Virus record (IMG/VR): IMGVR_UViG_3300042554_000610
Span: 1-22,718 of that record
DNA: 22,718 nucleotides
Direction: 5' to 3' (one strand)
Source: a virus
Part shown: in pieces, positions 1-6,576 of the stretch
Numbering within the stretch: position 1 is the stretch's first letter
How the letters are laid out: the number at the start of each line of letters is the position of its first letter
Position numbers and translations under genes: made by a program
The notes under the pieces: generated by a model
The model's input: the letters and a program-made list of their open reading frames with translations, nothing else
What the model was told of the DNA's origin: nothing
Database searches by the model: none

Positions 1-370
1 CTGGTAGTTGTTCTACCTGCATCTTGCTAACTTTTTCAACCATGTCCTGGATGCTGTCCACCATGTCTTTGGCTGCGAGTATCGCTTCGCTCTTGCCCAT
101 CTCGCTTTCCATAAGATGCTGGTTTTCACGCATCCATTTACCTAGGCTTTCACGCACCATGAGTAACTCCATGTACTTGGGATTACGTTCAGCAGTGTGT
201 ACGCCATAGCTACGACGGATACGAGCAATGTTTTCTGAAACTAGATTGTTAAGCTGTTGAGCTTTAGAGAATGTTAGACGATTGTAGTCTAAGCTAAATC
301 CGAAACGGCTTTGCATAAGTGAATTCATCCTTTTAGAAGAAGCTGCGGGATTAATATCAGATAGGTTCAT
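1..370 (-). CDS. Putative virion-assembly (prohead-core-like) protein, C-terminus cut by window edge
   Basis: The reading frame starts at an ATG at 370 and stays open to the left edge, so only about 123 N-terminal residues are visible. The ATG follows an AGGA Shine-Dalgarno (TTTAGGAATACC). The protein is charged and helical, with no membrane segment. Recognisable stretches are RFGFSLDYNRLTFSKAQ near residue 22 and AAKDMVDSIQDMVEKV near residue 103. From memory, proteins with this AKDMVDS-Q motif recur in T4-like cyanophages and have been linked to prohead core or scaffold. I cannot confirm that. A CTAAATA element 23 nt upstream fits late expression. It is the last visible gene of the leftmost late cluster, 10 nt after its neighbour. 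Confidence 0.6.
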   Translation of the reverse strand, partial: MNLSDINPAASSKRMNSLMQSRFGFSLDYNRLTFSKAQQLNNLVSENIARIRRSYGVHTAERNPKYMELLMVRESLGKWMRENQHLMESEMGKSEAILAAKDMVDSIQDMVEKVSKMQVEQLP

Positions 371-380
371 AATGGTATTC

Positions 381-899
381 CTAAAGGTTATAGTATTTAG
401 CCATCTTCAAAGTTTTCGCCAATAACTGCTTGTGGTGCTGGAGCTGCATTTGAGTATGATTGTACCTACACAAATAGAGATCTTGCTGATGTGTGTTACG
501 ACGTTGAGAGGCCTGCTGATATCTAAGTTTAAATCTTTGGGTTTCTTGGGTTAATCGTGTGATGTTTTGATCATGTGTCAACAGCTGATCAGCAACTTCA
601 CTGCGTCCTATTTGCTGTAGTACAGCATACAACAATGCAGATTCCTGATCGGTGAATTCTAGTTCACGATCATTGTAGCGATAGATCATGCTCCATGAAT
701 CATGATTGCGCCTTACTGCATAATTGCCAATTAAAAATCCAGCATTACCCAGTGGAACAATTATGGGCTTTTGACGATCGGCGTTGGTTTTGTCTAATAG
801 AGCTTGCAGTTCTTTGCGTGTCCAGGTACGCACTCGGCGTACCTCTGCACGCACTGCTTGTTCAATGGTTGACTTGTTTGCGATAATGGATTTGTCCAT
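381..899 (-). CDS. Conserved phage protein of unknown function, coiled-coil C-terminal half
   Basis: A 172-aa protein starting at an ATG at 899 with only a weak purine-rich leader. The N-terminal third is basic and helical (VRRVRTWTRKELQALL). The middle has a compact beta-like stretch (PLGNAGFLIGNYAVRRNHDSW). The C-terminal half, from about residue 90, is Gln/Arg-rich and likely coiled coil, ending in LAKTLKMAKYYNL. There is no catalytic motif, signal peptide or membrane segment. Its start overlaps the end of the upstream gene by 38 nt, so translation may be coupled. From memory, T4-like marine phages carry a protein of similar size and ending beside the prohead-core-like gene. That position suggests a virion or assembly role, which is inference. 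Confidence 0.7.
   Translation of the reverse strand: MDKSIIANKSTIEQAVRAEVRRVRTWTRKELQALLDKTNADRQKPIIVPLGNAGFLIGNYAVRRNHDSWSMIYRYNDRELEFTDQESALLYAVLQQIGRSEVADQLLTHDQNITRLTQETQRFKLRYQQASQRRNTHQQDLYLCRYNHTQMQLQHHKQLLAKTLKMAKYYNL
394..400 (-). promoter_or_regulatory. Possible late promoter (CTAAATA)
   Basis: The minus strand reads CTAAATA 23 nt before the ATG at 370, inside the 3' end of the preceding gene. CTAAATA is a variant of the T4-type late element TATAAATA. The motif is short and AT-rich, so this is only a candidate. Confidence 0.3.
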
Positions 900-1077
900 C
901 TGTGTTTTTTCTTACTAAGACACCTTTGTTAACTAGTTGATTTGCCAGAACCTGTTCACGCTCGGTCAGGTCCTGTTTATTGATTGTGTGTTCAGCATTG
1001 TCAAAACGGGACAAAACATCCGACTCTTCATTAGTTATGGGCATTCTGAGCCCATTGATAAATTCTACTATTTTCAT
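862..1077 (-). CDS. Small conserved phage protein, unknown function
   Basis: A 71-aa acidic/basic mixed protein. Its ATG at 1077 overlaps the upstream stop as ATGA, the usual sign of translational coupling. The C-terminal half (LTEREQVLANQLVNKGVLVRK) looks like a helix-turn-helix followed by a short beta wing (GQIHYRK), so a small winged-helix-like fold is possible. No DNA-binding role can be claimed from this. Both neighbours overlap it (4 nt upstream, 38 nt downstream), so it belongs to the 1788-to-1 transcription unit. The function is unknown. Confidence 0.65.
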   Translation of the reverse strand: MKIVEFINGLRMPITNEESDVLSRFDNAEHTINKQDLTEREQVLANQLVNKGVLVRKNTDGQIHYRKQVNH

Positions 1078-1331
1078 CGACTAAGTGCTACTACCAGTGT
1101 AACAATAGCTCCGATCAGTACCACAATTAAACTGGTACCAATGGTAATCAATTGTTTATTGTGCTTGTCATTGGCATCTGCCAAACTGTTCTTGATTTCT
1201 GAAATCATACCTTCCATTGATGTTACTTTGCTGTCTAGAGTATCTAATTTCATGTTTAACTGACGATAACGCTCTGCACATAATTCCACGTGCGCCTCCA
1301 GATTTTCTTTTTCTATACTGCTTGTAGTCAT
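1074..1331 (-). CDS. Coiled-coil protein with C-terminal transmembrane anchor
   Basis: An 85-aa protein from the ATG at 1331; the frame also extends to a TTG at 1349, which I consider less likely. Residues 5-55 form a heptad-rich helix (ENLEAHVELCAERYRQLNMKL). They are followed by a polar linker (DANDKHNKQ) and one hydrophobic segment of about 20 residues (LITIGTSLIVVLIGAIVTL) ending in ALSR. This is a tail-anchored topology with the coiled coil on one face of the host inner membrane. Phage proteins of this shape are sometimes called holin-like or spanin-like, but a single C-terminal TM with a long N-terminal coil is not diagnostic. It couples by ATGA to the next gene. Confidence 0.65.
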   Translation of the reverse strand: MTTSSIEKENLEAHVELCAERYRQLNMKLDTLDSKVTSMEGMISEIKNSLADANDKHNKQLITIGTSLIVVLIGAIVTLVVALSR

Positions 1332-1386
1332 ATTTAGGTGTCCAGACAATAGGTAAGGCTAGACTTAAGCCGGCCATTGTTACTAT

Positions 1387-1788
1387 TTAATCCATTTGCC
1401 TAATATATAGGTTCTTTAATATACCATGACTACAAAATACCGAGTAAGGCAAGCTCACAGTTTCATTCAATCCCGTGATAACAGGTACATTGTCAAAGTC
1501 TTGATATAATTGTGTTACTGGATCTATACCAGCGTAGTCGGCTGAAAACATAAATTTCCAACATTGTTGCTGCCCACGATAATAACTACCAAAATCATGA
1601 GCAGACATTTGTACTAACTTGGGGTCACCGGGCACTGCTATGATCTGCACTTGTTGGCGTAGGCTGACTATTTGGTGAGCTGTTTCCCAATTACGTTGTT
1701 GATTTCTAGCAGGTTGATTTTCTGTGTTATTGTTTATTTCCCCGGTAGCAGTAATATCTATTAGTGTGTACACAGCATAGGTCTTCAT
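1387..1788 (-). CDS. Conserved T4-like phage protein, unknown function
   Basis: A 133-aa protein starting at ATG 1788 (MKTYAVYTLIDITATGE). The N-terminal beta strand leads into a Gln/Asn-rich stretch (residues 20-35), then VSLRQQVQIIAVPGDP and a C-terminal beta-rich part (KFMFSADY, DFDNVPVITGLNETV). From memory, marine T4-like phages carry proteins with the same frame: an opening K-Y-x-L-x-D, a central WxFxFS and a late D-F-D-xxPVIxGLNET. They are annotated as hypothetical. There is no signal or membrane segment. It is the first gene after the intrinsic terminator at 1821-1845, so it should have its own promoter; an AGTAAATA element lies 5 nt before the ATG. Confidence 0.7.
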   Translation of the reverse strand: MKTYAVYTLIDITATGEINNNTENQPARNQQRNWETAHQIVSLRQQVQIIAVPGDPKLVQMSAHDFGSYYRGQQQCWKFMFSADYAGIDPVTQLYQDFDNVPVITGLNETVSLPYSVFCSHGILKNLYIRQMD

Positions 1789-1793
1789 TACGA

Positions 1794-1801
1794 TATTTAC
1801 T
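1794..1801 (-). promoter_or_regulatory. Possible late promoter variant (AGTAAATA)
   Basis: The minus strand reads AGTAAATA, two mismatches from the T4 late consensus TATAAATA. It lies just downstream of an intrinsic terminator and 5 nt before the ATG at 1788. If used, the mRNA would be nearly leaderless. A new promoter is expected after the terminator, but the motif itself is weak. Confidence 0.3.
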
Positions 1802-1820
1802 AGCAGAAAACGCAGCCAAT

Positions 1821-1845
1821 AAAAAAGCCCTACTAAGTAGGGCTT
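1821..1845 (-). terminator. Intrinsic terminator after the 91-aa gene
   Basis: Positions 1825-1845 form a perfect 9-bp stem (AAGCCCTAC / GTAGGGCTT) with a 3-nt loop. On the minus strand the stem runs into a T-rich tail (TTTTATT). It starts about 22 nt after the stop codon at 1867 and insulates the 91-aa gene from the next unit. Confidence 0.9.
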
Positions 1846-1866
1846 AGAGTTGCAACTGATTCTAAC

Positions 1867-2142
1867 TTAGAATGTTAAGTTGCTGGTTGTGATGCCGGTT
1901 ACTGGTGTGTTAGCAGCATTGCTGATGTCTGCACCTTCAATAACCATGTTTACTGCTGTGCTGCTGGCTGCTGTAAATGCACCAATAGCTGTGATTGTGC
2001 TAGTAGACTGAATAGCTTGAACTAGAGCTTCTAGGTCTGCCTGGCTCATTGCTGTACCTTTTGTAAAGGTCTTGAAATATAGATCACGACCTACTTGCTC
2101 CATCGGAGCTGCTGCACCATTAACTCTTGCGAATACGGCCAT
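1867..2142 (-). CDS. Small, probably abundant late protein, unknown function
   Basis: A 91-aa protein, Ala/Thr/Ser-rich and hydrophobic but with no TM helix. It begins MAVFARVNGAAAPMEQVG and ends in a beta-like Ala/Thr/Val stretch (AIGAFTAASSTAVNMVIEG). The ATG has a strong AGGAAA Shine-Dalgarno. ATAAATA elements lie about 40 nt upstream and an intrinsic terminator directly downstream, so the gene can be expressed as its own short late mRNA. That arrangement, and the composition, suit a virion protein made in many copies, such as a head decoration or tail-associated protein; this is inference. No catalytic motif is visible. Confidence 0.75.
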   Translation of the reverse strand: MAVFARVNGAAAPMEQVGRDLYFKTFTKGTAMSQADLEALVQAIQSTSTITAIGAFTAASSTAVNMVIEGADISNAANTPVTGITTSNLTF

Positions 2143-2180
2143 TTTAATTTCCTTTCTAAATGTTTACGCTTTCACGTATG

Positions 2181-2192
2181 TATTTATTTATC
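2181..2192 (-). promoter_or_regulatory. Late promoter (overlapping ATAAATA elements)
   Basis: The minus strand reads GATAAATAAATA: two overlapping NATAAATA elements, each one base from TATAAATA, in the gap between two genes. The ATG at 2142, with a strong Shine-Dalgarno, follows 38 nt after the nearer element. Confidence 0.6.
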
Positions 2193-2199
2193 AAACTGG

Positions 2200-3270
2200 C
2201 TACTTTTTAGCAGCGAAACCACCAAAGTGAGCAGCACCAAAACCGCCTCGCTGTACCAACTTGACCAATCCGGCACGACTTGGTATTACAAAACCTTCGC
2301 CTTGCGGTTGTCCTGAGACATACTGCTGCATGCCTTGAACCTGTGATTCTAGCTGTTGAGCAAGGTTTTCCTTGAGTGCACTAATCGCATTCCAAATCTT
2401 AAACACAGCATCAAGTCCACGACGATTTGTCACCAAATACCCATCACCTTCACCAACCAGAAACTTGTACTGTTTGGCACTGACGTTAGAGCGTAGCCAA
2501 TCGGCTAAAGGTAAATTAGTTCTTTGTGTTTTAAATTGTCCCAGATACTTTTTCAATGCATCTCGGACTACATTTGGTGTGCCAGCTAGAAACTGATCTG
2601 CCAATGGTCCTAGTTTACTCACTGCCACCGTGGCTGCTTGTACCAACTGCACAGGATTTTTCAAAGCAAATTTCAAACCCATGTTAGGAGGTATCACAGT
2701 TACTTGTGCATTTGGTGTAAGCCCACGCCCATCCCAAGGCGCACCCTCGTATTGATGTACCACAATCAGTGCTCGACGCCCGGCAATTAACTTGCCTAGG
2801 TCGCTGTTGACTGGTACATGGTACTCTACTGTGACTGGTTTAAACACAAATTCATTGTTAACAGGTTGTAGTGGTCCTACAAACATGAGATCGCCCTTAA
2901 ACACGCCAGGTGTGGTACCTACCGCAGCCTCGAGACCAGGCCAGATTAGGTTAATTTTTCTGTATAAGTCTGCACGATTGGCTCCACGATCTTGGTCGTA
3001 TTTGATCCAGTCGGCTGGAGTTTTAGGATAGAAATTCTTAGCTGGCATATACTTGTCAGAGATGAAAAACTCTCCGCGCTGATCTCGGCCAAAATACAGT
3101 GCGATTTCGCCATCCCATTTAATAGTAGCAGATCCTGGATTGCCGACGATTTCCCTTAGTGCTTCTACATATCGGGCAGCACTGGCACTGCTGTCAAATA
3201 TGCTGTCTTCTGGGTGAGGGATTCTAGGTCCCTCAGCAGCTTCTACCAGGTAATCGGTATAGGTTTTCAT
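2200..3270 (-). CDS. Putative head-packaged KxDG nucleotidyltransferase (RNA/DNA-ligase-like)
   Basis: A 356-aa protein whose N-terminus MKTYTDYLVEAAEG closely resembles the capsid-targeting peptide of T4 internal proteins (MKTYQEFIAEA). It contains a prohead-protease type site LVE|A at residues 8-11. The body has the signature of covalent nucleotidyltransferases: motif I K51-W-D53-G54 (TIKWDGEIALYF), a motif III-like FKGDLMF around 124-130 with Asp in place of the usual Glu, a motif IV-like EGFVI at 325-329 and a possible motif V lysine near 337. From memory it belongs to a family of unknown function common in T4-like marine phages (KWDGAPA-type proteins). The ATG overlaps the upstream nucleotidyltransferase gene (ATGA), and the operon has a perfect late promoter. 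A packaged nucleic-acid ligase-like enzyme fits best; the substrate is unknown. Confidence 0.7.
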   Translation of the reverse strand: MKTYTDYLVEAAEGPRIPHPEDSIFDSSASAARYVEALREIVGNPGSATIKWDGEIALYFGRDQRGEFFISDKYMPAKNFYPKTPADWIKYDQDRGANRADLYRKINLIWPGLEAAVGTTPGVFKGDLMFVGPLQPVNNEFVFKPVTVEYHVPVNSDLGKLIAGRRALIVVHQYEGAPWDGRGLTPNAQVTVIPPNMGLKFALKNPVQLVQAATVAVSKLGPLADQFLAGTPNVVRDALKKYLGQFKTQRTNLPLADWLRSNVSAKQYKFLVGEGDGYLVTNRRGLDAVFKIWNAISALKENLAQQLESQVQGMQQYVSGQPQGEGFVIPSRAGLVKLVQRGGFGAAHFGGFAAKK

Positions 3271-4052
3271 GCTAATCGATCACTGATTTGTCTAAACCAA
3301 GCGGCTGTGCCTGGTTGTGCTGTTTCTGGTAAACGCAGTATGCCTTTGGCTACATCCTGACGTGCTTGAGCTAGTTTGCCTTCGCGATCTGGGTCTGTGG
3401 CCAAGGCCGACATTATGCTTTTAACCGAATCTAAATCTTTTTCCTTGGCTTTGGGGTTTAACAATATTTTGGCCACTTCTTTTCTAGTTCTACCAACTAC
3501 TTCATTAGTATCACGTGTTAGCAACTTGGCACCAAACGCATCAAACTTTAAATTTTTAAATTTAGCCAAACTGTTAAGTAGTATGAATACTTCACTGCCA
3601 CGGAATTCGGGGTCACCATAAGCACCACGCGGTCCATGTTGATGCCAAGGCGCTACCACAGCAGCATCAGGAATAACCATGACATCTACTTGTGCTAGCC
3701 CAGGTTCACCAGTGTGAGTTTTATAAGGAATACCTATGTGTACGTTACGTCCACTGACCACACTCTGAATGTTTTGTTTTTCAAAATGTTTGCGTAATAG
3801 TTGTTTAGCATCTTTAACTGGATCTCGACTTTGACCTGTGCTGAAATATTCAACCACAGCATCAGCATCTACCATGAGATCGATATCACCAGACTGTACT
3901 TTATAACCGGCACTGCCGATGTCGGTTTGCAATCCACGAACAAGTTCATTGGGCAATAGATTTTTAGCCTGTGCAACCACAGTGGCCACATCTTGTTTGG
4001 CCACAGGGCGACTGTTAGGGATTGCGTTTCCGCCTTCTTGAAGGGTAATCAT
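3267..4052 (-). CDS. Putative head-packaged nucleotidyltransferase-fold protein
   Basis: A 261-aa protein with the Pol-beta-type nucleotidyltransferase signature. It has G46-S47 followed by SGDIDLMVD, giving metal-binding Asp56 and Asp58, and a third Asp at 123 (QVDVMVIPD). The fold family includes tRNA nucleotidyltransferases, poly(A) polymerases and toxin/antitoxin NTases, which transfer NMPs to RNA or protein hydroxyls. The N-terminus MITLQEGG carries a possible gp21-type cleavage site LQE|G at residues 4-7, like its two operon neighbours. ATGA overlaps join it to the genes on both sides. The later part (GRTRKEVAKILLNPKAKEKD) is helical. A packaged NTase acting with the ligase-like neighbour is inferred. 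The target (tRNA end, other RNA or protein) cannot be read from the sequence. Confidence 0.7.
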   Translation of the reverse strand: MITLQEGGNAIPNSRPVAKQDVATVVAQAKNLLPNELVRGLQTDIGSAGYKVQSGDIDLMVDADAVVEYFSTGQSRDPVKDAKQLLRKHFEKQNIQSVVSGRNVHIGIPYKTHTGEPGLAQVDVMVIPDAAVVAPWHQHGPRGAYGDPEFRGSEVFILLNSLAKFKNLKFDAFGAKLLTRDTNEVVGRTRKEVAKILLNPKAKEKDLDSVKSIMSALATDPDREGKLAQARQDVAKGILRLPETAQPGTAAWFRQISDRLA

Positions 4053-4900
4053 CTAGTTTTTATTCCAACTGCATTTAAAAAGGCATCAATTTGTTGAACC
4101 CCTGTGCTACGAACTGTACTTTTTGTTTGTTGCACATACGGTAGTAAATACTGAGACAACCCTTTAATTTGACCTTGTGACAATAATTGTCTAAGATCTG
4201 TTTTAACTTGATTGACTACCTGCGAATCAACTCTTGCACTGGTCCCAGGAACAGCAGCAGCCTGTGGTGTTGCTGGGGGATTAGCGCCTGCTTGACTTGT
4301 AGGTTGTGCTGCCCTATGTACTACCCCGGTTGGAGTAGTTGTCATTGTGCCTCCGGTGCTAGTAGTCGATGTTTTAGGTTGATTGGTCGATGGCGTTGTT
4401 AATTGTTGTGTCATTTGTCCTAACGCTGCTGAACCAGGATTTTGTGGTGTATCATCCTGCGGTATCGTAGGTTCGATGGGTCCTCTTATGCCTGTTCCAT
4501 CAATGGTTTCGGGGCCTTGACCTGCACGAGCACGCCAATATTCCGCACTGCGATCCTGCAGATATTTGTACATCGAAGCATAATCTTTGGCATTTTGCAA
4601 TTGTGGTGGTGGAACTTGGCTAACCCCAGGAACTTTGTCTTTAAATTTTTGGTCACTCCAAGTCACTAATTGCTGTTTAATTTGGTCTGGAGTGGCACTT
4701 GGATTTATAGTACTTAAGACTCCAGTCCAATCATCGTAGGCATCTTTGGCAACAGCCTTTACATCTTTGGCAAATTTGCTTGCTGCCTGTGCCGCTGTTA
4801 CACCTTTAACTGCACCAGTGAGTCCACCAGTCTTTAATCCTTGCCAAGCACCTTTAATATTGTCCAACGGACCTTCAGTGATAACTTCATTGGTTTTCAT
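4049..4900 (-). CDS. Putative internal head protein with Pro/Thr/Gln-rich linker
   Basis: A 283-aa protein with no recognisable enzyme domain. It opens MKTNEVITEGPLDN, with a prohead-protease type site ITE|G at residues 7-10. Residues 10-60 are Gly/Ala/Lys-rich (GLKTGGLTGAVKGVTAAQAA) and then amphipathic. Residues about 130-225 are a low-complexity Pro/Thr/Ser/Gln linker, and the last 60 residues are helical (QVKTDLRQLLSQGQIKGLSQ). The start overlaps the upstream gene by 14 nt and the stop couples by ATGA to the NTase gene. Position in a late operon with two proteins carrying similar leader peptides suggests it is packaged in the head and possibly injected. A structural or carrier role is a guess. 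Confidence 0.65.
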   Translation of the reverse strand: MKTNEVITEGPLDNIKGAWQGLKTGGLTGAVKGVTAAQAASKFAKDVKAVAKDAYDDWTGVLSTINPSATPDQIKQQLVTWSDQKFKDKVPGVSQVPPPQLQNAKDYASMYKYLQDRSAEYWRARAGQGPETIDGTGIRGPIEPTIPQDDTPQNPGSAALGQMTQQLTTPSTNQPKTSTTSTGGTMTTTPTGVVHRAAQPTSQAGANPPATPQAAAVPGTSARVDSQVVNQVKTDLRQLLSQGQIKGLSQYLLPYVQQTKSTVRSTGVQQIDAFLNAVGIKTR

Positions 4901-5138
4901 CTTTTATGCGCCTTATGCCACGTGCGAATTTAGTTGAGTCGCCGCTGCGTATACTATTAATTAATCTACGCTCAAGCTCACCAGCAGTTTCCATATCATA
5001 GTTTTCTTTGATAAACTGCAACAGATGAATAGCACTTTGTATAACATTACTGGCGCGAGATTCCACAAAGTTTTCTTTGTCTCTGCTCAAGCCCATGGTG
5101 TCTAATTCTGTTAGTATGCTTCTGGTACGCCTCTGCAC
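4887..5138 (-). CDS. Conserved phage protein, unknown function (GTG start)
   Basis: An 83-aa basic, all-helical protein. The start is a GTG at 5138 chosen because a GGGGGA Shine-Dalgarno precedes it at good spacing and a perfect late promoter lies just beyond. The sequence begins MQRRTRSILTELDTMGLSRD and contains FVESRASNVIQSAIHLLQFI. From memory, T4-like marine phages carry short proteins with a similar opening (basic stretch, LLTEMD) and ESRA motif. It is the first gene of the late operon that encodes the internal-head-type proteins and overlaps the next gene by 14 nt. LTE occurs near the N-terminus, but the following Leu makes a protease site doubtful. Confidence 0.7.
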   Translation of the reverse strand: MQRRTRSILTELDTMGLSRDKENFVESRASNVIQSAIHLLQFIKENYDMETAGELERRLINSIRSGDSTKFARGIRRIKDENQ

Positions 5139-5157
5139 TAAAATTCCCCCAGTAGTA

Positions 5158-5165
5158 TATTTATA
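5158..5165 (-). promoter_or_regulatory. T4-type late promoter (TATAAATA)
   Basis: A perfect TATAAATA on the minus strand in the short gap after the helicase gene, 19 nt before the GTG start at 5138. It should drive the four-gene operon 5138-2200. In T4 this element is recognised by host RNA polymerase carrying gp55 and the gp45 clamp. Confidence 0.8.
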
Positions 5166-5177
5166 ATGATACCAAAG

Positions 5178-6575
5178 TTATACCTGCTGAGATTTCAACC
5201 CGGACAACATGGTACGCAATTTAGAGGATTCTACTTCTACACCACGCACCGGTGCTGCATCTGTTTTTTCTGCCACAGTGCTGGCACTCTTAATACGATC
5301 CATTACTGCGCTAGCTGTGCTCTTATAACCAGACTCACCAGAATCTGAAATGCCAGGGTCAGTGATACGCATGGTTTCTATGCTGTAGTCTAGATCAATC
5401 TTCATACCTACACCAGTACTGCTACGTGACTTCATGCACTGTATTTGATACTTGCCACGTTCACGCATGGCTCTACTGGTAAAGATACCAAACACATTAT
5501 CTGCTGTGTTAATTTTACTGATACCACCCGAAATATGACTATGATCAAACTCTACTTCTTCAACCGCCGACCGATTCAACTGCGATGCAGTGATCATGAG
5601 CATGCCTAATTCTTTGCTGAGGTTACGCAGTTCTTCTGATACATACTTGTCTTTGACAAATAAATCGTTAGGCGATACTTTAGCCGATACTGGCATTAAC
5701 AAGTCTAGGTAATCAATCATCACAAAGTCTACACGAGTATTGGTTTGAATTTGATATTCTTTCAAATAACTGCGTATGTCATTGATATTACTTTGTGCCG
5801 GCAAATATTTAATACGATAACTACCAGCCCGCTTACTGGCCATTCTGACTTTTAAAGCAGTGTCATCAATGCTTTTGCGAATTTCCTTGGTGCTCATGTC
5901 GTTTAACATGGCATCTGTACGCAAGCTGGTTAGTTCTTCACTGAGTTCCAAGGTAATATACACACCATGCAAGCCTTGCTGTAACCAGTTTAAGGCAATA
6001 TTCATCATAACCAAACTCTTACCAGATCCAGAACCACCAGCAAAGATATTGAGTTCGCCACGACTGAAACCACCATACATGATCTTGTCTAGTTGTGGCC
6101 AACCTGTGCTGACTTGTCCACCGGAATTAAAGTATCTGTTAATACGAGCAGCAGGATCGCCCCAGTAATCTGTGCCTAGGTCTTTGGTCAAACTGATTTG
6201 CACTGCATCCTTGATCATCTTTTCTACAGGATTGAAGTCACCTTTTTCGATCAAGTCTGCGGATTTTAAGATGGCACGCTCTAGCTCTTGTCTACGAGTA
6301 AAGTTTTCAAACTCCTCCATAAACCAGTCTAGGTGACCAGAATTCAATTCAGGAACTCTGTGCAGCTCGACGCCAGTTACTGCACTGATCTGTTCTATGT
6401 TGGGCAGTATACTATGTTTAACAGCATGGTCAATGATAAACTTAGCAGCTTCACGTATGCTGCGATCAAAGTTTTCTGCGTTGTAGATGTTTTGTACACG
6501 CACAAAACTCTGTGCATCCGTAAGCATGATTTCCAGAAACAGTTTCTGAATTTCTAGGTTATATTCTTTTTTCAT
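5178..6575 (-). CDS. 41: Replicative DNA helicase, DnaB family (T4 gp41-like)
   Basis: A 465-aa protein from ATG 6575, one base after the primase stop. The frame extends to a TTG at 6608 inside the primase gene, which I reject. The N-terminal helical domain (residues 1-130) precedes a RecA-like ATPase. Visible motifs are Walker A GGSGSGKS (180-187), YITLELSEE with the catalytic Glu near 210, Walker B FVMIDY (284-289), and a later HISGGISKINTADN segment as in DnaB motif H4. In T4, gp41 forms a hexamer that unwinds the fork 5'-3' and works with primase gp61. The primase is immediately upstream here, so both subunits of the primosome are co-transcribed. Length matches gp41 (about 475 aa). Confidence 0.95.
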   Translation of the reverse strand: MKKEYNLEIQKLFLEIMLTDAQSFVRVQNIYNAENFDRSIREAAKFIIDHAVKHSILPNIEQISAVTGVELHRVPELNSGHLDWFMEEFENFTRRQELERAILKSADLIEKGDFNPVEKMIKDAVQISLTKDLGTDYWGDPAARINRYFNSGGQVSTGWPQLDKIMYGGFSRGELNIFAGGSGSGKSLVMMNIALNWLQQGLHGVYITLELSEELTSLRTDAMLNDMSTKEIRKSIDDTALKVRMASKRAGSYRIKYLPAQSNINDIRSYLKEYQIQTNTRVDFVMIDYLDLLMPVSAKVSPNDLFVKDKYVSEELRNLSKELGMLMITASQLNRSAVEEVEFDHSHISGGISKINTADNVFGIFTSRAMRERGKYQIQCMKSRSSTGVGMKIDLDYSIETMRITDPGISDSGESGYKSTASAVMDRIKSASTVAEKTDAAPVRGVEVESSKLRTMLSGLKSQQV

Positions 6576-6576
6576 A

